Positions 38,268 through 47,652 of a stretch of DNA of 64,000 nucleotides are shown piece after piece. Origin of the DNA: Nocardia sp. CNY236 (GTDB lineage: Bacteria; Actinomycetota; Actinomycetes; Mycobacteriales; Mycobacteriaceae); assembly GCF_000482385.1 (NCBI RefSeq), contig NZ_KI519397.1:1-64000 (forward strand), given 5' to 3'. The first letter of the stretch is position 1, and each line of letters starts with the position of its first letter. A program made the translations under genes and the position numbers. Under the pieces are notes generated by a model. It saw only the letters and a list, made by a program, of their open reading frames with translations. It was not told the DNA's origin and searched no databases.

Positions 38268-39755
38268 CTACTGTCGGATGTATGTGAGGCAACTGTCGAC
38301 ATCGAAGCGTCCCCAGTCCGCTGCGTGCTCGAGGCCCGCGGCAACGCTCTGCTTCGGCAACTGCTCGGTGGCTCGCAACACGAATGTGCACACCTCGGTC
38401 AATCGATCGATCGGTACCCCGCTCGACCAGGCCAGGTAATAGAAGGCTCGAGCACCTCGACCGAGCGCGCGGAATTCCGTGGGCGCCGTCGACAACACGA
38501 GGTCCTCTACCGCCAGCGGTGCTCGCCACGGGTCGTCCAACACAGGCATTCGACCCGCGAGAGGGGACAGTTCCTCCCACAAGGCGGAGGTGAGCATGTC
38601 CCACGGGGAGAACTGCCGAGGCCGATATGTTGCGATCAGATCCGAATAGACGGTTGCGTAGTCGGCGGCGAGCGAGTGTGTCGACAATCGTTGGGACAGT
38701 TGGCGTGCTGTCGCGACGAGCGTGCCTCTGGCCTCGGGGTTCACCCACAGCGATCGGATCGCCTGCGCGATCATCGAGCCGTCCGGTGCGTCGATGAACA
38801 TTGCGCCCGATTCGCCACCGAGGTATTCGCTGATCCCCCCGGCGCGCGTGGCGATGACGGGGCAACCGGCAGCCTGTGCCTCGACGTTCACCAGGCCCCC
38901 ACCCTCGGATTTCGAGGCCACGACCGTGGTGAACGCGCCCTTCAACAAGGAAGCGGCCTCTTCGATCGGCACTTCGCCGAGGAAGTGCACTCGTGACGCC
39001 ATGCCGAGTCGCTCGACTTGATTCACCAGGTTCGTGCGCTCGCTTCCATCGCCCGCGATGACCAGCCGTAGTTCCGGGATTTCTTCTCCGACCAGATGCA
39101 CAGCGTCGATCGTCTTGTCGACGGACTTGGCAGGCTCGAGCCGCCGCAGCGACAGCACGTAGGGCCGCCACTCGGCTGCATTCGCATGGGGTTCTGCGGA
39201 GGTGAACAGTTCGTGGTCGATACCCACGTAGAGAGTCGATATCGGGGCCCGTTCGCCGACCAGCAGTTCGGTCTGCCTGGCCAGATCATCGGAGGCCGCA
39301 TTCAGCAGATCCGCTCGCCGCATAGCGGGAAGGACGAGGTCGCGCCCGGTCAGCCACACGAGCCGGGGATCGGGGTCGGCCACGTCGGGAATGTCATAGC
39401 CGCCGACGGTCTGAACAACCGGCACCTGCCACAGGCAGCTCAGTATCTCCGCGACCATGGGCAGCGGTCGCCGCAGACCCATTACATGCACGACGTCCGG
39501 TTTTCGTATCCGTTGGACGGCATCCTTCAGCTGGTCGGACATGGCTTTGAAATCCGATGGCAGCACAGCGTTGACGAACCGGTGTATGCGAATCCCGTTG
39601 CGTACCTCTTCCTTCGGTGTGGTGTCCGGTACATGCCGGGTCACGACGTCTACGTTGTGCCCTCGGTTGGTGAGTTCGACTCCGAACTGATCGATCGGAT
39701 CCTGGTTCCCGCCGGTAAGGGGCCAATAGTCGCTGCACATGTAAAGGATGTTCAC
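38268..39755 (-). CDS. Glycosyltransferase family 4
   Basis: A 495-residue GT-B enzyme. The first 385 residues are a GT4 module: MCSDYWPLTGGNQDPIDQFG, DVVHVMGLRRPLP, YVGIDHELF, VLSLRRLEPAKSVDKTIDAV, LVIAGDGSERTNLV, VVASKSEGGGLVNVEAQAAG (E-x7-E donor motif) and GGISEYLGGESG. About 100 further residues form a helical C-terminal extension without a known domain. It probably transfers the sugar made from the neighbouring nucleotidyltransferase and aminotransferase products. It lies 21 bp after the nucleotidyltransferase. Confidence 0.88.
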   Translation of the reverse strand: MNILYMCSDYWPLTGGNQDPIDQFGVELTNRGHNVDVVTRHVPDTTPKEEVRNGIRIHRFVNAVLPSDFKAMSDQLKDAVQRIRKPDVVHVMGLRRPLPMVAEILSCLWQVPVVQTVGGYDIPDVADPDPRLVWLTGRDLVLPAMRRADLLNAASDDLARQTELLVGERAPISTLYVGIDHELFTSAEPHANAAEWRPYVLSLRRLEPAKSVDKTIDAVHLVGEEIPELRLVIAGDGSERTNLVNQVERLGMASRVHFLGEVPIEEAASLLKGAFTTVVASKSEGGGLVNVEAQAAGCPVIATRAGGISEYLGGESGAMFIDAPDGSMIAQAIRSLWVNPEARGTLVATARQLSQRLSTHSLAADYATVYSDLIATYRPRQFSPWDMLTSALWEELSPLAGRMPVLDDPWRAPLAVEDLVLSTAPTEFRALGRGARAFYYLAWSSGVPIDRLTEVCTFVLRATEQLPKQSVAAGLEHAADWGRFDVDSCLTYIRQ

Positions 39756-39776
39756 CGCCTGCTGAATCCTTCCGGT

Positions 39777-40550
39777 CTAGGCGAGTAGCCGCCGCCGAGC
39801 CACTGCGGCATCGATCAGTCGGTCGGGCGTACCCACGTCGAACCACCCGGATTCTGCCGGGACCTTTACCGCCACCAGACCGCCATTGGCAATGTACGAC
39901 TCGAGTAGAGAGGTGATTTCCAGTTCACCTCGACCCGACGGAACTATCGACCCCAGCCTGTCCCACATCGAATTGTCGAAAGAGTAGAGGCCGGTGCACA
40001 CCTGTGCGGGCTCGGCTACATCGGGTTTTTCTCTGACAGTGACAACCGCTCCGCACGCGGAACATTCGACTATTCCGAAATCTTTCGGGTCGGGATGCTC
40101 GTAGACCGCGACGGCAGCGCCGCTGGCGGTGGCCTGCGGTTTTCGTATCATCTCACCCGACCACGGCGCGCCAGAAACGTATATCGTGTCTCCGAGAGAG
40201 ACGACGACGCGATCGTACTGCTCGTGCTCGAGCAGCCCTCCAGCTGCGGCGATGGAACCAACAATGCCGTTCGGCCTCTTCTGAACCGCAGTTCGGATCT
40301 CCATTTCGGAGTATCCGAGCCATGCGTGGATCGTGTTGAATACTTCCTCGTCTGCCGCATTGCACACAAGGACGACGGATCCGATACCGCACTCTCTCAT
40401 CACATCCATGGAAAACGCGATAGCCGGCTTGTCGTACACCGGCAGAAGATGTTTGTTGACGACGCGAGTGGTGGGAAAGAGGCGTGATCCGGTTCCTCCA
40501 GCGAGAACGATTCCAGCGATGTTTTCGTTCGCTGGGTTCGTCGTATCCAT
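39777..40550 (-). CDS. Glucose-1-phosphate nucleotidyltransferase, RmlA-like
   Basis: A 257-residue sugar-1-phosphate thymidylyl/uridylyltransferase. The signature LAGGTGSRLFPTT with KHLLPVYDKP fits RmlA closely; VVSLGDTIYVSG, FGIVECSACG and REKPDVAEPA follow, and GWFDVGTPDRLIDA is near the end. Expected product is dTDP- or UDP-glucose for deoxy/amino sugar formation. No RmlB dehydratase is in the window, so later steps would depend on genes elsewhere. ATG 40550 (GAGG nine bases upstream) is preferred; ATG 40565 is possible. Confidence 0.9.
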   Translation of the reverse strand: MDTTNPANENIAGIVLAGGTGSRLFPTTRVVNKHLLPVYDKPAIAFSMDVMRECGIGSVVLVCNAADEEVFNTIHAWLGYSEMEIRTAVQKRPNGIVGSIAAAGGLLEHEQYDRVVVSLGDTIYVSGAPWSGEMIRKPQATASGAAVAVYEHPDPKDFGIVECSACGAVVTVREKPDVAEPAQVCTGLYSFDNSMWDRLGSIVPSGRGELEITSLLESYIANGGLVAVKVPAESGWFDVGTPDRLIDAAVARRRLLA

Positions 40551-40586
40551 AGCGCACCGCCTCATGGCCTTCGTGGAGAATCACAT

Positions 40587-41705
40587 TCATGCCATACATT
40601 CGATCAACCGGTCGCATATGTAGTCGATTTCATCGAGGTCGATCAGCGGGTGGACCGGGAGGCAGATGACATCCTGAGCGAAACGATCTGCGACAGGGGT
40701 TGGGCGGGTAGCGCCCAGCGGAAATGTGCCCAGTGGTTTGAAGTATATCTCGGACTCGATTCCCGCGGCGTCGAGTTCTTTTCTCACGCGTTCTCGGTTT
40801 CTGACCAGTACCGGCATTGCGAAACCTCCGGAACGATCGGTTGGGTCCGTTTCGCGCACGAGTTCGACCGGTGAATCGGCCAGACGTTCTCGGTAGCGGC
40901 ACATGATCGACCGACGCTTGTCGAGTTTGTCCCGAAGCCCTTCGATCTGCGCCAATCCAACCGCCGCAGCGATATCGCCCATATTGTATTTGAAACCGAT
41001 CTCGGGGATATCGTACGGATTCCCCCAGGTACGCGCTCTCGTATCGATTCCGAGCCGGCGTAGTCGTTTTGCCCGCTCCGCGGACACGGCATCGGGGAAG
41101 GTAGCGCAACCACCCTCACCGATAGCGAGGGCCTTCGTCGCGTGGAACGAGTAGGCCTGGATGTTCGGGGACTCGCTCATCGGCCGCCCACGCCACTGAG
41201 AACCAATGGCATGTGCGCAATCTTCGATGACGGTGACTCCATGCCTGTTCGCGATATCGCTCAGCGCCTCGATGTCGCACGGGATCCCCGAGTAGTGCAC
41301 GGCGATGACGGCGCTCACATCCGGCTCGGTTGCCAGGATGTCACGCACCGAATTCAGATCGATGTTTCCCGTCGTGCGTTCGATGTCGGCGAGTATCACA
41401 CGGCAGTGGTGTTGTAGTGCTACCGACGCTGTAGAGATGAATGTGTTGGCTGGGACCATGACGGTACTGCCTTGCGGTACGTCGGCGACGACCAACGCAA
41501 GATGCAGTGCCGCTGTGCCCGAATTGAGAGCAACCGGATATTTCCCTATGAGATCGGGTCGTGACAATTCCTGCTCGAATTGTTCCGTTACTGGCCCGAG
41601 TCCTATCCAACCGGATTCCAGCACCTGTCGTAGGCGTTCCATCGAAGACCGTTCCACCTGCGGTCTGTACATTCTCACAGCGTTCCTGTGAGGAACTGTC
41701 TTCAT
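40587..41705 (-). CDS. DegT/DnrJ/EryC1/StrS aminotransferase
   Basis: A 372-residue PLP-dependent sugar aminotransferase. VALNSGTAALHLALVV binds the phosphate, VIEDCAHAIGSQ carries the PLP aspartate and SFHATKALAIGEGG carries the Schiff-base lysine; GFKYNMGDIAAAVGLAQIEG is also conserved. It transfers an amino group to a keto-sugar nucleotide or an aminocyclitol precursor. ATG 41705 follows GGAGGGGG; an upstream ATG would add 16 residues. It is the first gene of the sugar arm, and a StrR-type operator lies about 40 bp upstream. Confidence 0.92.
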   Translation of the reverse strand: MKTVPHRNAVRMYRPQVERSSMERLRQVLESGWIGLGPVTEQFEQELSRPDLIGKYPVALNSGTAALHLALVVADVPQGSTVMVPANTFISTASVALQHHCRVILADIERTTGNIDLNSVRDILATEPDVSAVIAVHYSGIPCDIEALSDIANRHGVTVIEDCAHAIGSQWRGRPMSESPNIQAYSFHATKALAIGEGGCATFPDAVSAERAKRLRRLGIDTRARTWGNPYDIPEIGFKYNMGDIAAAVGLAQIEGLRDKLDKRRSIMCRYRERLADSPVELVRETDPTDRSGGFAMPVLVRNRERVRKELDAAGIESEIYFKPLGTFPLGATRPTPVADRFAQDVICLPVHPLIDLDEIDYICDRLIECMA

Positions 41706-41744
41706 TCTTGTTCGCCCCCTCCAACACGCGTGTGGGGTAATAAC

Positions 41745-41773
41745 GTTCGACATGGGTCTTTCATGCGCCGAAC
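41745..41773. promoter_or_regulatory. StrR-type operator upstream of the DegT gene
   Basis: The site has half-sites GTTCGACAT and GCGCCGAAC separated by exactly 11 bp. The known StrR consensus is GTTCGACTG-N11-CAGTCGAAC, so spacing is identical and 13 of 18 half-site bases agree. It lies between the StrR-family gene and the first gene of the sugar operon, the place where the activator should bind. Confidence 0.65.
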
Positions 41774-41906
41774 GGGGCGCAGGAGTGCTGACATACTTTA
41801 TCTCGGAGGTGACCGAGCGTCGAGCGTCTCACCGAAGGTGGCCGCGAATGTGTGCCGCCGTGAGGTATCGCGTGTACGAGAGGAAATGATCTCGCAGTTC
41901 GTGCGG

Positions 41907-42935
41907 TCAGGCTTCCAACTCGTCGGCGAGGTTGCTCCAGAACTGTGCGTTGGCTCTGGCGAGTTTTGCCAGGTGGCAATGACAATGGCTGGGAGCATCG
42001 AGAAGCGTCTGCTCGGCTCCGGCGCGGCTGTTGACGATCCCCGACACCAGTCGCAGGACACTGCGCCCTCTGTCGCTGAATCTCAACGCCGGATCTCTTT
42101 GTAGCGAGCGAAGAATCGCCTGCTGGATGTGGGAGGAGGTTCCGTTGTCCGCGCCGATGGACGTGGCGGACGAGACCTTCGGACTACCGGGGGTATCCGC
42201 CGGGTCGGCATGACCGGGTACCGGATCCACACCACGGTTGAGCCGGTCACGAACATCTCTGACGGTTCCAGTCGAGATTCCCGCCATTCTGGATATTTCA
42301 CGCAGTGACATGGTCGGGCTGTCTCGGATGAGTTTCGCGGCAATCCGTCTACCTTTGTCGGTGGCCATCGGTCGCACTTTGCCGTCCTTGCCGACCCTAC
42401 TGTGCAACCGTCCAGCTCGGCCGGTTGCACGCTGACGCTCTGTGCTGACGGTCGTGTGCGAAACGCCTGTCGCGCTGGCGATCATCCGATCCGACCAGCA
42501 CGGATGCTCGAGGATCAGCCGCAGGGCGGCGGCCTTGCGCTCGTTCAGCGACAACGGCAAGCCGTGCGCGACGTTCGCCCGGACGGCGAGCACGAATGCA
42601 TCGGCCTCGGACCCATCGAAGTACCGTGCGGGTACGACGTCTTGCTTGCGTGCCATGGCTACTCGTAGTCGGTGGGCCCCGTCGATCAGCTTCAGGGTGG
42701 AGCGATGCACGATGATGGGTGGCAATTGGGCATCGGACTCCATGAGGAGCCTGGTGTGCTCGGTGCTCCGGCTGTGCGCTGTGCGCAGATCTGGGCCGGA
42801 GCGAATGGACCGTATCGCCACGGATTCTACGGGAACTGTCTGGATGGTCGACAACCAAGCCTGTACGAGGGATAGGTCGGGTTCTGTCTCTTCGGCTCGA
42901 GCCGCCCAAACGCGTGAGTAGTCATCCAAGTTCAT
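41907..42935 (-). CDS. StrR-family pathway-specific regulator (ParB-like N-domain)
   Basis: A 342-residue protein. Residues about 40-150 are a ParB/Srx-like domain with LPPIIVHRSTLKLIDGAHRL, ARYFDGSEADAFVLAVRANV and AHGLPLSLNERKAAALRLI, then WSDRMIASATGVSHTTVS (HTH). A second HTH is SLREISRMAGISTGTVRDVR near residue 220. This is the layout of StrR, NovG and Tei15*, activators of aminoglycoside, aminocoumarin and glycopeptide clusters. It marks 37-53 kb as a regulated specialised-metabolite cluster. Confidence 0.88.
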   Translation of the reverse strand: MNLDDYSRVWAARAEETEPDLSLVQAWLSTIQTVPVESVAIRSIRSGPDLRTAHSRSTEHTRLLMESDAQLPPIIVHRSTLKLIDGAHRLRVAMARKQDVVPARYFDGSEADAFVLAVRANVAHGLPLSLNERKAAALRLILEHPCWSDRMIASATGVSHTTVSTERQRATGRAGRLHSRVGKDGKVRPMATDKGRRIAAKLIRDSPTMSLREISRMAGISTGTVRDVRDRLNRGVDPVPGHADPADTPGSPKVSSATSIGADNGTSSHIQQAILRSLQRDPALRFSDRGRSVLRLVSGIVNSRAGAEQTLLDAPSHCHCHLAKLARANAQFWSNLADELEA

Positions 42936-43650
42936 TTCAACCGATCCAAGTGTCCGCGCTTGTATATCCGAAGCTGTTCATCGTTGGTTCACCGAATATC
43001 ACTCGTGGCGTAGGAACTACATTGTGGATTCGATCTCCATATCATCCCTGCGGGTCGAGTCCGGCGGCGTGTTGTAGGTGCGGCGGCCACCGATGGTTCT
43101 GCTACGAGGTTGGGAACTGAACGCTGATGGGGTGTTCCTCCTATTGGTCGGTGTCGGATCTGGTTGCTGTACGGGATCGGTCCAGGACGTCGTGACCGAA
43201 GGAGCCGACAACCCGCCGACGAGGCATGCCGTCTCGCTCTATAACAAGCATACCGATCGAACAGTCCTACCTGGGTCCGGTAGGTCGGAACGCCAACTGC
43301 TCGAAATCGTCGGTATGTGCAAATCCTGTACCCGGCAGTGGTTCATCGACCGTGCACCGCCGACCGATCACTTCGTCCGAAATAGGCGAATACGGTAATT
43401 CCGCTGTGCCACAACAACGTCTTCGGTGGATCCCAATCCTGTGTTGGGACCACTGTTCGGAAATATCCTGGCGCCGTGCAGTTGACTTGGAGAACATTTT
43501 GTGTTTTCCCGCACTCTGCGGGGAGATCTCCGCAATTCTGCTACGGACGCACGGGTTTTCAATATTCCTCATTCGTCGGGGAATGCGGTGGTCGGCAGTA
43601 CTCGATCGTGCTGCCGGTGTTCGTCTGATGTCCATGGAGAGGTTCGGTCG
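42936..43650. other. 715-bp divergent regulatory region
   Basis: It lies between the StrR-type gene and the dioxygenase and holds no supported gene; short open frames on both strands lack domains. It is AT-richer than its surroundings. An inverted repeat CCTACC-N7-GGTAGG occurs near 43269-43287. A TTGACT hexamer near 43478 has no good -10 partner. No second StrR-type site with the correct spacing was found by eye. It probably carries promoters of both cluster arms. Confidence 0.5.
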
Positions 43651-44676
43651 ATGACTGCTTCAGGTGCTGTATCCGGTTCTGCACCGGTCGACTCACTGCC
43701 GGTAGATTTCGAGTTCACCGACGCCGAGCGCGAAGAGCTTGCGGCGACGCTGGCTGCGGTCAGTGTGAGCCCGTATCGCCTCTACGAGGCATTCATGTTC
43801 CAGGTCGCCACGCTCATCGATAGGGTACCGCCCCGCTTCTCCGAGTTCGTGGCCACACTGGCCGACCGTGATCGTAGGCGGCAGCCGTGGATTCTGGCCC
43901 GGAACGCGCCGATCGACCGGGATGTACCGGTTTTCGACCACGACGAGCCGGTGAGATCGAAGTACGAGACAAAGACAACGTTCATCGCCGAAGCGTTTCT
44001 TGCCTTGTTCGGAATCATGCGGGGCACGCCTGCGATCGGCTATATCAATGTCAATGACGGCGATGTGTTCCAGGATATCTACCCGAAGCGTGCGTTGGCA
44101 GCCTCGCAGTCACAGAAGGCGCTCAACGAGATCTATTTTCACAAGGATCTGGCCAACCATTTCGTCCGGCCGGATCATGTCTACATGCTGGGCATGCGCA
44201 ACGATCCCATCAACGAGGTATACACCACGCTCGTTCGTAACATTGACATACTCGAAGCATTGGACGAGCCCGAGAAAAAATTGCTGCGCCGCAGTGACTT
44301 CTATACCCCATTCGATGATTTGACCGTCTCGAGTCGTAACTGCAAATTGGGTGATGCATGCACGCACCCTATACTCTCCGGAGACACTGACATACGCTTC
44401 TTCGAGAAGCGTACGATGGGGTTGACTCCGGCTGCCGAGCGAGTGGTGACGAGGCTGTGCGAGATCCTTCACCGTGTAAAGTTCCGGCAGTTCATTGCAC
44501 CGGGAGATTTCGTATGCGTCTGTAACAACTACGCGGTGCATGCAAAGGAAGTCGTTGCGGTCCATGACGAGGAGTCTCTGCGTACCAGGTGGATCATCAA
44601 GACAGTCAACGTCGACGACCTCGAGCCACACCAGCAGTACATGATCGCCGGGACTCACCACCTGGTGAACGGATAG
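43651..44676 (+). CDS. Fe(II)/2-oxoglutarate dioxygenase, clavaminate-synthase-like
   Basis: A 341-residue non-heme iron oxygenase of the TauD/CAS superfamily. The facial triad is suggested by EIYFHKDLANHF (H-x-D) and the distal His in CNNYAVHAKEVV, with Arg in RTRWIIKTVN for 2-oxoglutarate. VYMLGMRNDPINEVYTTLV and TMGLTPAAERVVTRLCEIL match clavaminate synthase/VioC-like enzymes, which hydroxylate amino-acid-derived substrates. ATG 43651 follows GGAGAGG. First gene of the plus-strand arm. The substrate is unknown. Confidence 0.85.
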   Translation: MTASGAVSGSAPVDSLPVDFEFTDAEREELAATLAAVSVSPYRLYEAFMFQVATLIDRVPPRFSEFVATLADRDRRRQPWILARNAPIDRDVPVFDHDEPVRSKYETKTTFIAEAFLALFGIMRGTPAIGYINVNDGDVFQDIYPKRALAASQSQKALNEIYFHKDLANHFVRPDHVYMLGMRNDPINEVYTTLVRNIDILEALDEPEKKLLRRSDFYTPFDDLTVSSRNCKLGDACTHPILSGDTDIRFFEKRTMGLTPAAERVVTRLCEILHRVKFRQFIAPGDFVCVCNNYAVHAKEVVAVHDEESLRTRWIIKTVNVDDLEPHQQYMIAGTHHLVNG

Positions 44677-44733
44677 CGCTGCTGCCTTCTGCGACGCGAC
44701 GCATATCGACATCTTCGAGAAAGACTCCCGCAC

Positions 44734-45615
44734 ATGACCATTTCGTCCCGGAATCGCGCTGCCGAAGGAGATTTCCTGAGCAGCCGCACTCCCGAGACCG
44801 TAGCCCGTGCCGCGAGTTCCGTGCTCGATCGACTCTGCAAGACGTGGCTGACTCGGGCTGCCGTACGCAATCCGAACTATGACGACGAATCAGCGGCCCG
44901 CTTCGTCCCCGAACTCCATGACTTCCCGCCGGAACTGCTGCCATTCAACGACCATCCGACCTACGTCGCGCTCGACGAGCCGATCCATCGGCGAGTGCAG
45001 GCGCTTGCCTGGGTCGCATGGAATAGGCGGGTGGTCGAGACCGAGGAGCTCGTCGTGTGTCGGGCGCTTCTGGCATTGATGAACGGGGAGACCGACATCG
45101 CGCGTTTGCGGCGGCCCGGACACAGCTATCGCAGCCTGCTCGCGGCGACCGCGGACAGTCGTGAGGCATGGGAGAGTGATATCGCCCGCCTCACCTGGGC
45201 GGTGGTAGGCGAGCTGAGCATCTACGAGTTCCTGACCATCGTCTCGAACGACGAGCGTATTCAGCCCGGCGCCCGAGTCCTGCTGGAGTTGCACGAACGT
45301 GACGAAGCCGCACACGCCAGCCTCATTGCGCAGGTGATGCGTGGGCACTTCCATGAGCTCGGCACACAGCAGCGTGCCCGCTTCGTGGACTTTCTGCCAC
45401 ACGCGATGACCAGCCTGTCCCAACAGGACTGGGTGGTCTGGAAGGACGTGCTCGAGCTCGCCGGAGTGGACCAGGCGGCAGCGATCGTCGCCGACGTCGA
45501 GAACGCCCCCGATGTAGCCGACCACGTGCCGCTTCTCCGGAGCTACCAGCGAATCGCGTCGCTCTGTCACGATGTCGACATCGATCTCCCATCCCTGAGC
45601 CGTTGGAAGCCGTGA
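44734..45615 (+). CDS. AurF-like diiron oxygenase
   Basis: A 293-residue helical protein with the carboxylate/histidine pattern of AurF (p-aminobenzoate N-oxygenase): VVETEELVVCRALL, then GELSIYEFLTIVSNDERI and LELHERDEAAHASLIAQVM with E-x2-H spacing. AurF-like enzymes oxidise amines to hydroxylamine, nitroso or nitro groups. An N-O bond in the product is therefore possible. It lies 57 bp after the dioxygenase and 3 bp before the kinase-like gene. Confidence 0.75.
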   Translation: MTISSRNRAAEGDFLSSRTPETVARAASSVLDRLCKTWLTRAAVRNPNYDDESAARFVPELHDFPPELLPFNDHPTYVALDEPIHRRVQALAWVAWNRRVVETEELVVCRALLALMNGETDIARLRRPGHSYRSLLAATADSREAWESDIARLTWAVVGELSIYEFLTIVSNDERIQPGARVLLELHERDEAAHASLIAQVMRGHFHELGTQQRARFVDFLPHAMTSLSQQDWVVWKDVLELAGVDQAAAIVADVENAPDVADHVPLLRSYQRIASLCHDVDIDLPSLSRWKP

Positions 45616-45639
45616 GTCGTGAGAAACGAGGCCCGTCCG

Positions 45640-46662
45640 ATGTTCGACGCATCCATTGCCCCCGAGAGACTGGACGACTGTCTTGCCGTGATAACCACTG
45701 GTCTCGACGTGGAGTTGAAAGACGTGTTTCGGATCGATCCACAGGACGGAGGGTTGTTCAACTATCTCCTGCGGATCGAGACCCGTCAGGGCAGCTACTT
45801 CTTCAAGCAGTACCTCGACGACGTCCCGAATCCGACCTACGATCCGCCCGCGATACCAGCGGCCAGACGCTGCGAACTCGCCTGCGAGGTGCAGCGTCTG
45901 GCGGTCCAGGCGATGCGAGGCACCAACTGGCCGGTGGTGCCCGAGATCATGTATGTCGACCGACAGCGCAGCGCGTTCGTCATGACCGAAGCGGCGGGCG
46001 ACGAACCGTTGAACGACTATTTCAGCCGCGGCGAGCGGCCGGAGTCCTTCCTGAAGAAGCTGCCTCGTGTACTGGCCGAACTCCACCGGTCGACGTTCGG
46101 ACGTTTCGAACCTGGTTCCCTATTCGGCAATACGCTGTTTCGGGATTTCAAGCTCGGGCTGCAATACGATGATATCGCCGTTCGGCTGAATTCCGTGGAG
46201 GCCGATCGAGTTCTCGCGTGCCGAGCGGCTTACCAGGACCGGACCGACTGCGTCACCCACGGTGACATCAATTCACGCAATATCATCGCTGCCGATGCCG
46301 CGCTCGGAGTCATCGACTTCGAGCAGTCTCACTTGGGTACCCCTGCCTACGACCTGTCGTACATTCTCTGTGAGCTGCTCATCTCCATGGAGACCTTCGG
46401 CGCCGGAAGCGAGGTGGCGCCGATATTCGGCGTGTTTCTCGATCACTACTTCGAGCACTTCGATGCCGCCAGCCGCGAGTCGGTAGAAACGGAAATGAGT
46501 CAGCACCTGGCCATTCAGACGTTGTATCGGTTCTGGGGTCCGAGCCGAGCTGCATGGACGTTCTACGTCGACGATCCGACCGCGCACCGGGTGATCGACA
46601 GTGCACGGACACTGCTCATGCGAGACGGCCCGGTGACCGCACTACTCGGGCAGCTCCGATGA
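45640..46662 (+). CDS. Aminoglycoside phosphotransferase-fold kinase
   Basis: A protein of about 340 residues with the APH/choline kinase fold: GSYFFKQYLDDVPN (ATP-binding Lys), THGDINSRNIIAADA (Brenner-type HGDxxxxN) and LGVIDFEQSHLGTPAYDL (metal Asp). It could phosphorylate a pathway intermediate (like MtnK/HSK2-type kinases) or give self-resistance. ATG 45640 follows GAGG at eight bases; GTG 45619 is an alternative start. The stop overlaps the next ATG. Confidence 0.82.
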   Translation: MFDASIAPERLDDCLAVITTGLDVELKDVFRIDPQDGGLFNYLLRIETRQGSYFFKQYLDDVPNPTYDPPAIPAARRCELACEVQRLAVQAMRGTNWPVVPEIMYVDRQRSAFVMTEAAGDEPLNDYFSRGERPESFLKKLPRVLAELHRSTFGRFEPGSLFGNTLFRDFKLGLQYDDIAVRLNSVEADRVLACRAAYQDRTDCVTHGDINSRNIIAADAALGVIDFEQSHLGTPAYDLSYILCELLISMETFGAGSEVAPIFGVFLDHYFEHFDAASRESVETEMSQHLAIQTLYRFWGPSRAAWTFYVDDPTAHRVIDSARTLLMRDGPVTALLGQLR

Positions 46663-47123
46663 ACCTTTGGGACTGGAGGGTGACAGCAGCCCTCGGCGCG
46701 TTGGGGTGGGGGAGTTGGGCACTCGTCGTCAACTGGGAGGCGGGCTGGGCTTCGGCGACAGTGTCCGCCGTTGTCCAGGGCACCGTGAGCCTCTGCTCGA
46801 TCAGCTTCTTGTTGCTACTGGCCAACCAGGTGCTCGGCAGGCCGTGGAGAAGCCCTGGAATACGGGTCGTCGCCGGCACGCTCGTGCCCTACGGTGTTCT
46901 GCTCACCGTGGTGGTCACCGCGCACATGATCGCGCACACACACAATATCTTTCTCACCATCGCGCCGTCCGCCACCATCGGAATCGTATACAGCGCCATA
47001 TACGCCTACAAGAACCGCGAGAAGTACGCGCCCGAGGCCGGTGCACGTGGTGCGGTCGTCGGAACGGACAGAGCGACCGCTCCCGGGCTGCCTTCGGAGC
47101 GGGGTCCTAAGCGCAGGGTCTGA
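46659..47123 (+). CDS. Small integral membrane protein of the cluster
   Basis: A 154-residue protein with four hydrophobic segments (near residues 7-25, 33-55, 64-87 and 95-112), for example VAGTLVPYGVLLTVVVTAHM and IFLTIAPSATIGIVYSAIYA, and a charged tail. It has conserved-looking His residues (HMIAHTHN). The 4-bp overlap with the kinase gene puts it in the operon. Function unknown; transport or anchoring of biosynthetic enzymes is possible. Confidence 0.72.
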   Translation: MNLWDWRVTAALGALGWGSWALVVNWEAGWASATVSAVVQGTVSLCSISFLLLLANQVLGRPWRSPGIRVVAGTLVPYGVLLTVVVTAHMIAHTHNIFLTIAPSATIGIVYSAIYAYKNREKYAPEAGARGAVVGTDRATAPGLPSERGPKRRV

Positions 47124-47278
47124 ATGGCCTCCGCCACGTCGGTCGAGGCCATGTCGGTCGAGCTCGGGCCCCGCTGGCGCGCCCGACCGACGACCCGAGC
47201 AACCGACAGACCGCAGCGGATGTACCGCAGTATCCGCACTGCGGTACCAGCAGCGACAAATCCGAGTGGGGACCACCA

Positions 47279-47652
47279 TGCCGTACGAACGCTTTACCGA
47301 GCCGACGCTTGCACACCTCCTTGTGGCGCGTGCCGCTGGTCATCCGGAAAAACGTGCGTATTCCTACTTGGCGAACGGCGAGACGGTGACGGAAAGTTGG
47401 ACCTACGCAACGTTGTTGTCGCAGGCCAGTGCGGTCGCAGATTCGTTGCGAGAATGCGGTGCTGCTGGTGAGCGCGTGCTGCTGCTCCACGAAAACCCGT
47501 TGCATTTCATTGCCGGGCTGTTCGGATGTGCCTTCGCCGGAGCAGTCGCGGTGCCGGCCTACTCGCCGGTCGGACGCAAGCAGATCGCGCGAATCGGCAG
47601 GATCGTCGACGATTCGGCGCACAATGCGCGCTCATGTCCGCCGCGGAGCTGA
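47279..47652 (+). pseudogene. FAAL N-terminal fragment, separated by a frameshift
   Basis: ATG 47279 opens a frame reading the start of a fatty-acyl-AMP ligase: FTEPTLAHLLVARAAGHPEK, WTYATLLSQASAVADSLREC, RVLLLHENPLHFIAGLFGCA and AGAVAVPAYSPV. It ends at TGA 47650. The continuation of the same domain is in another frame starting about 47630. A single missing base near the GCGCGC at 47626-47631 would join them. Either a real inactivating mutation or a sequencing error. Confidence 0.8.

Noticed and set aside
42936..43650. A second StrR-type operator for the plus-strand arm
   Set aside because: Several GTTC/GAAC half-sites exist but none has the required 9-11-9 arrangement.
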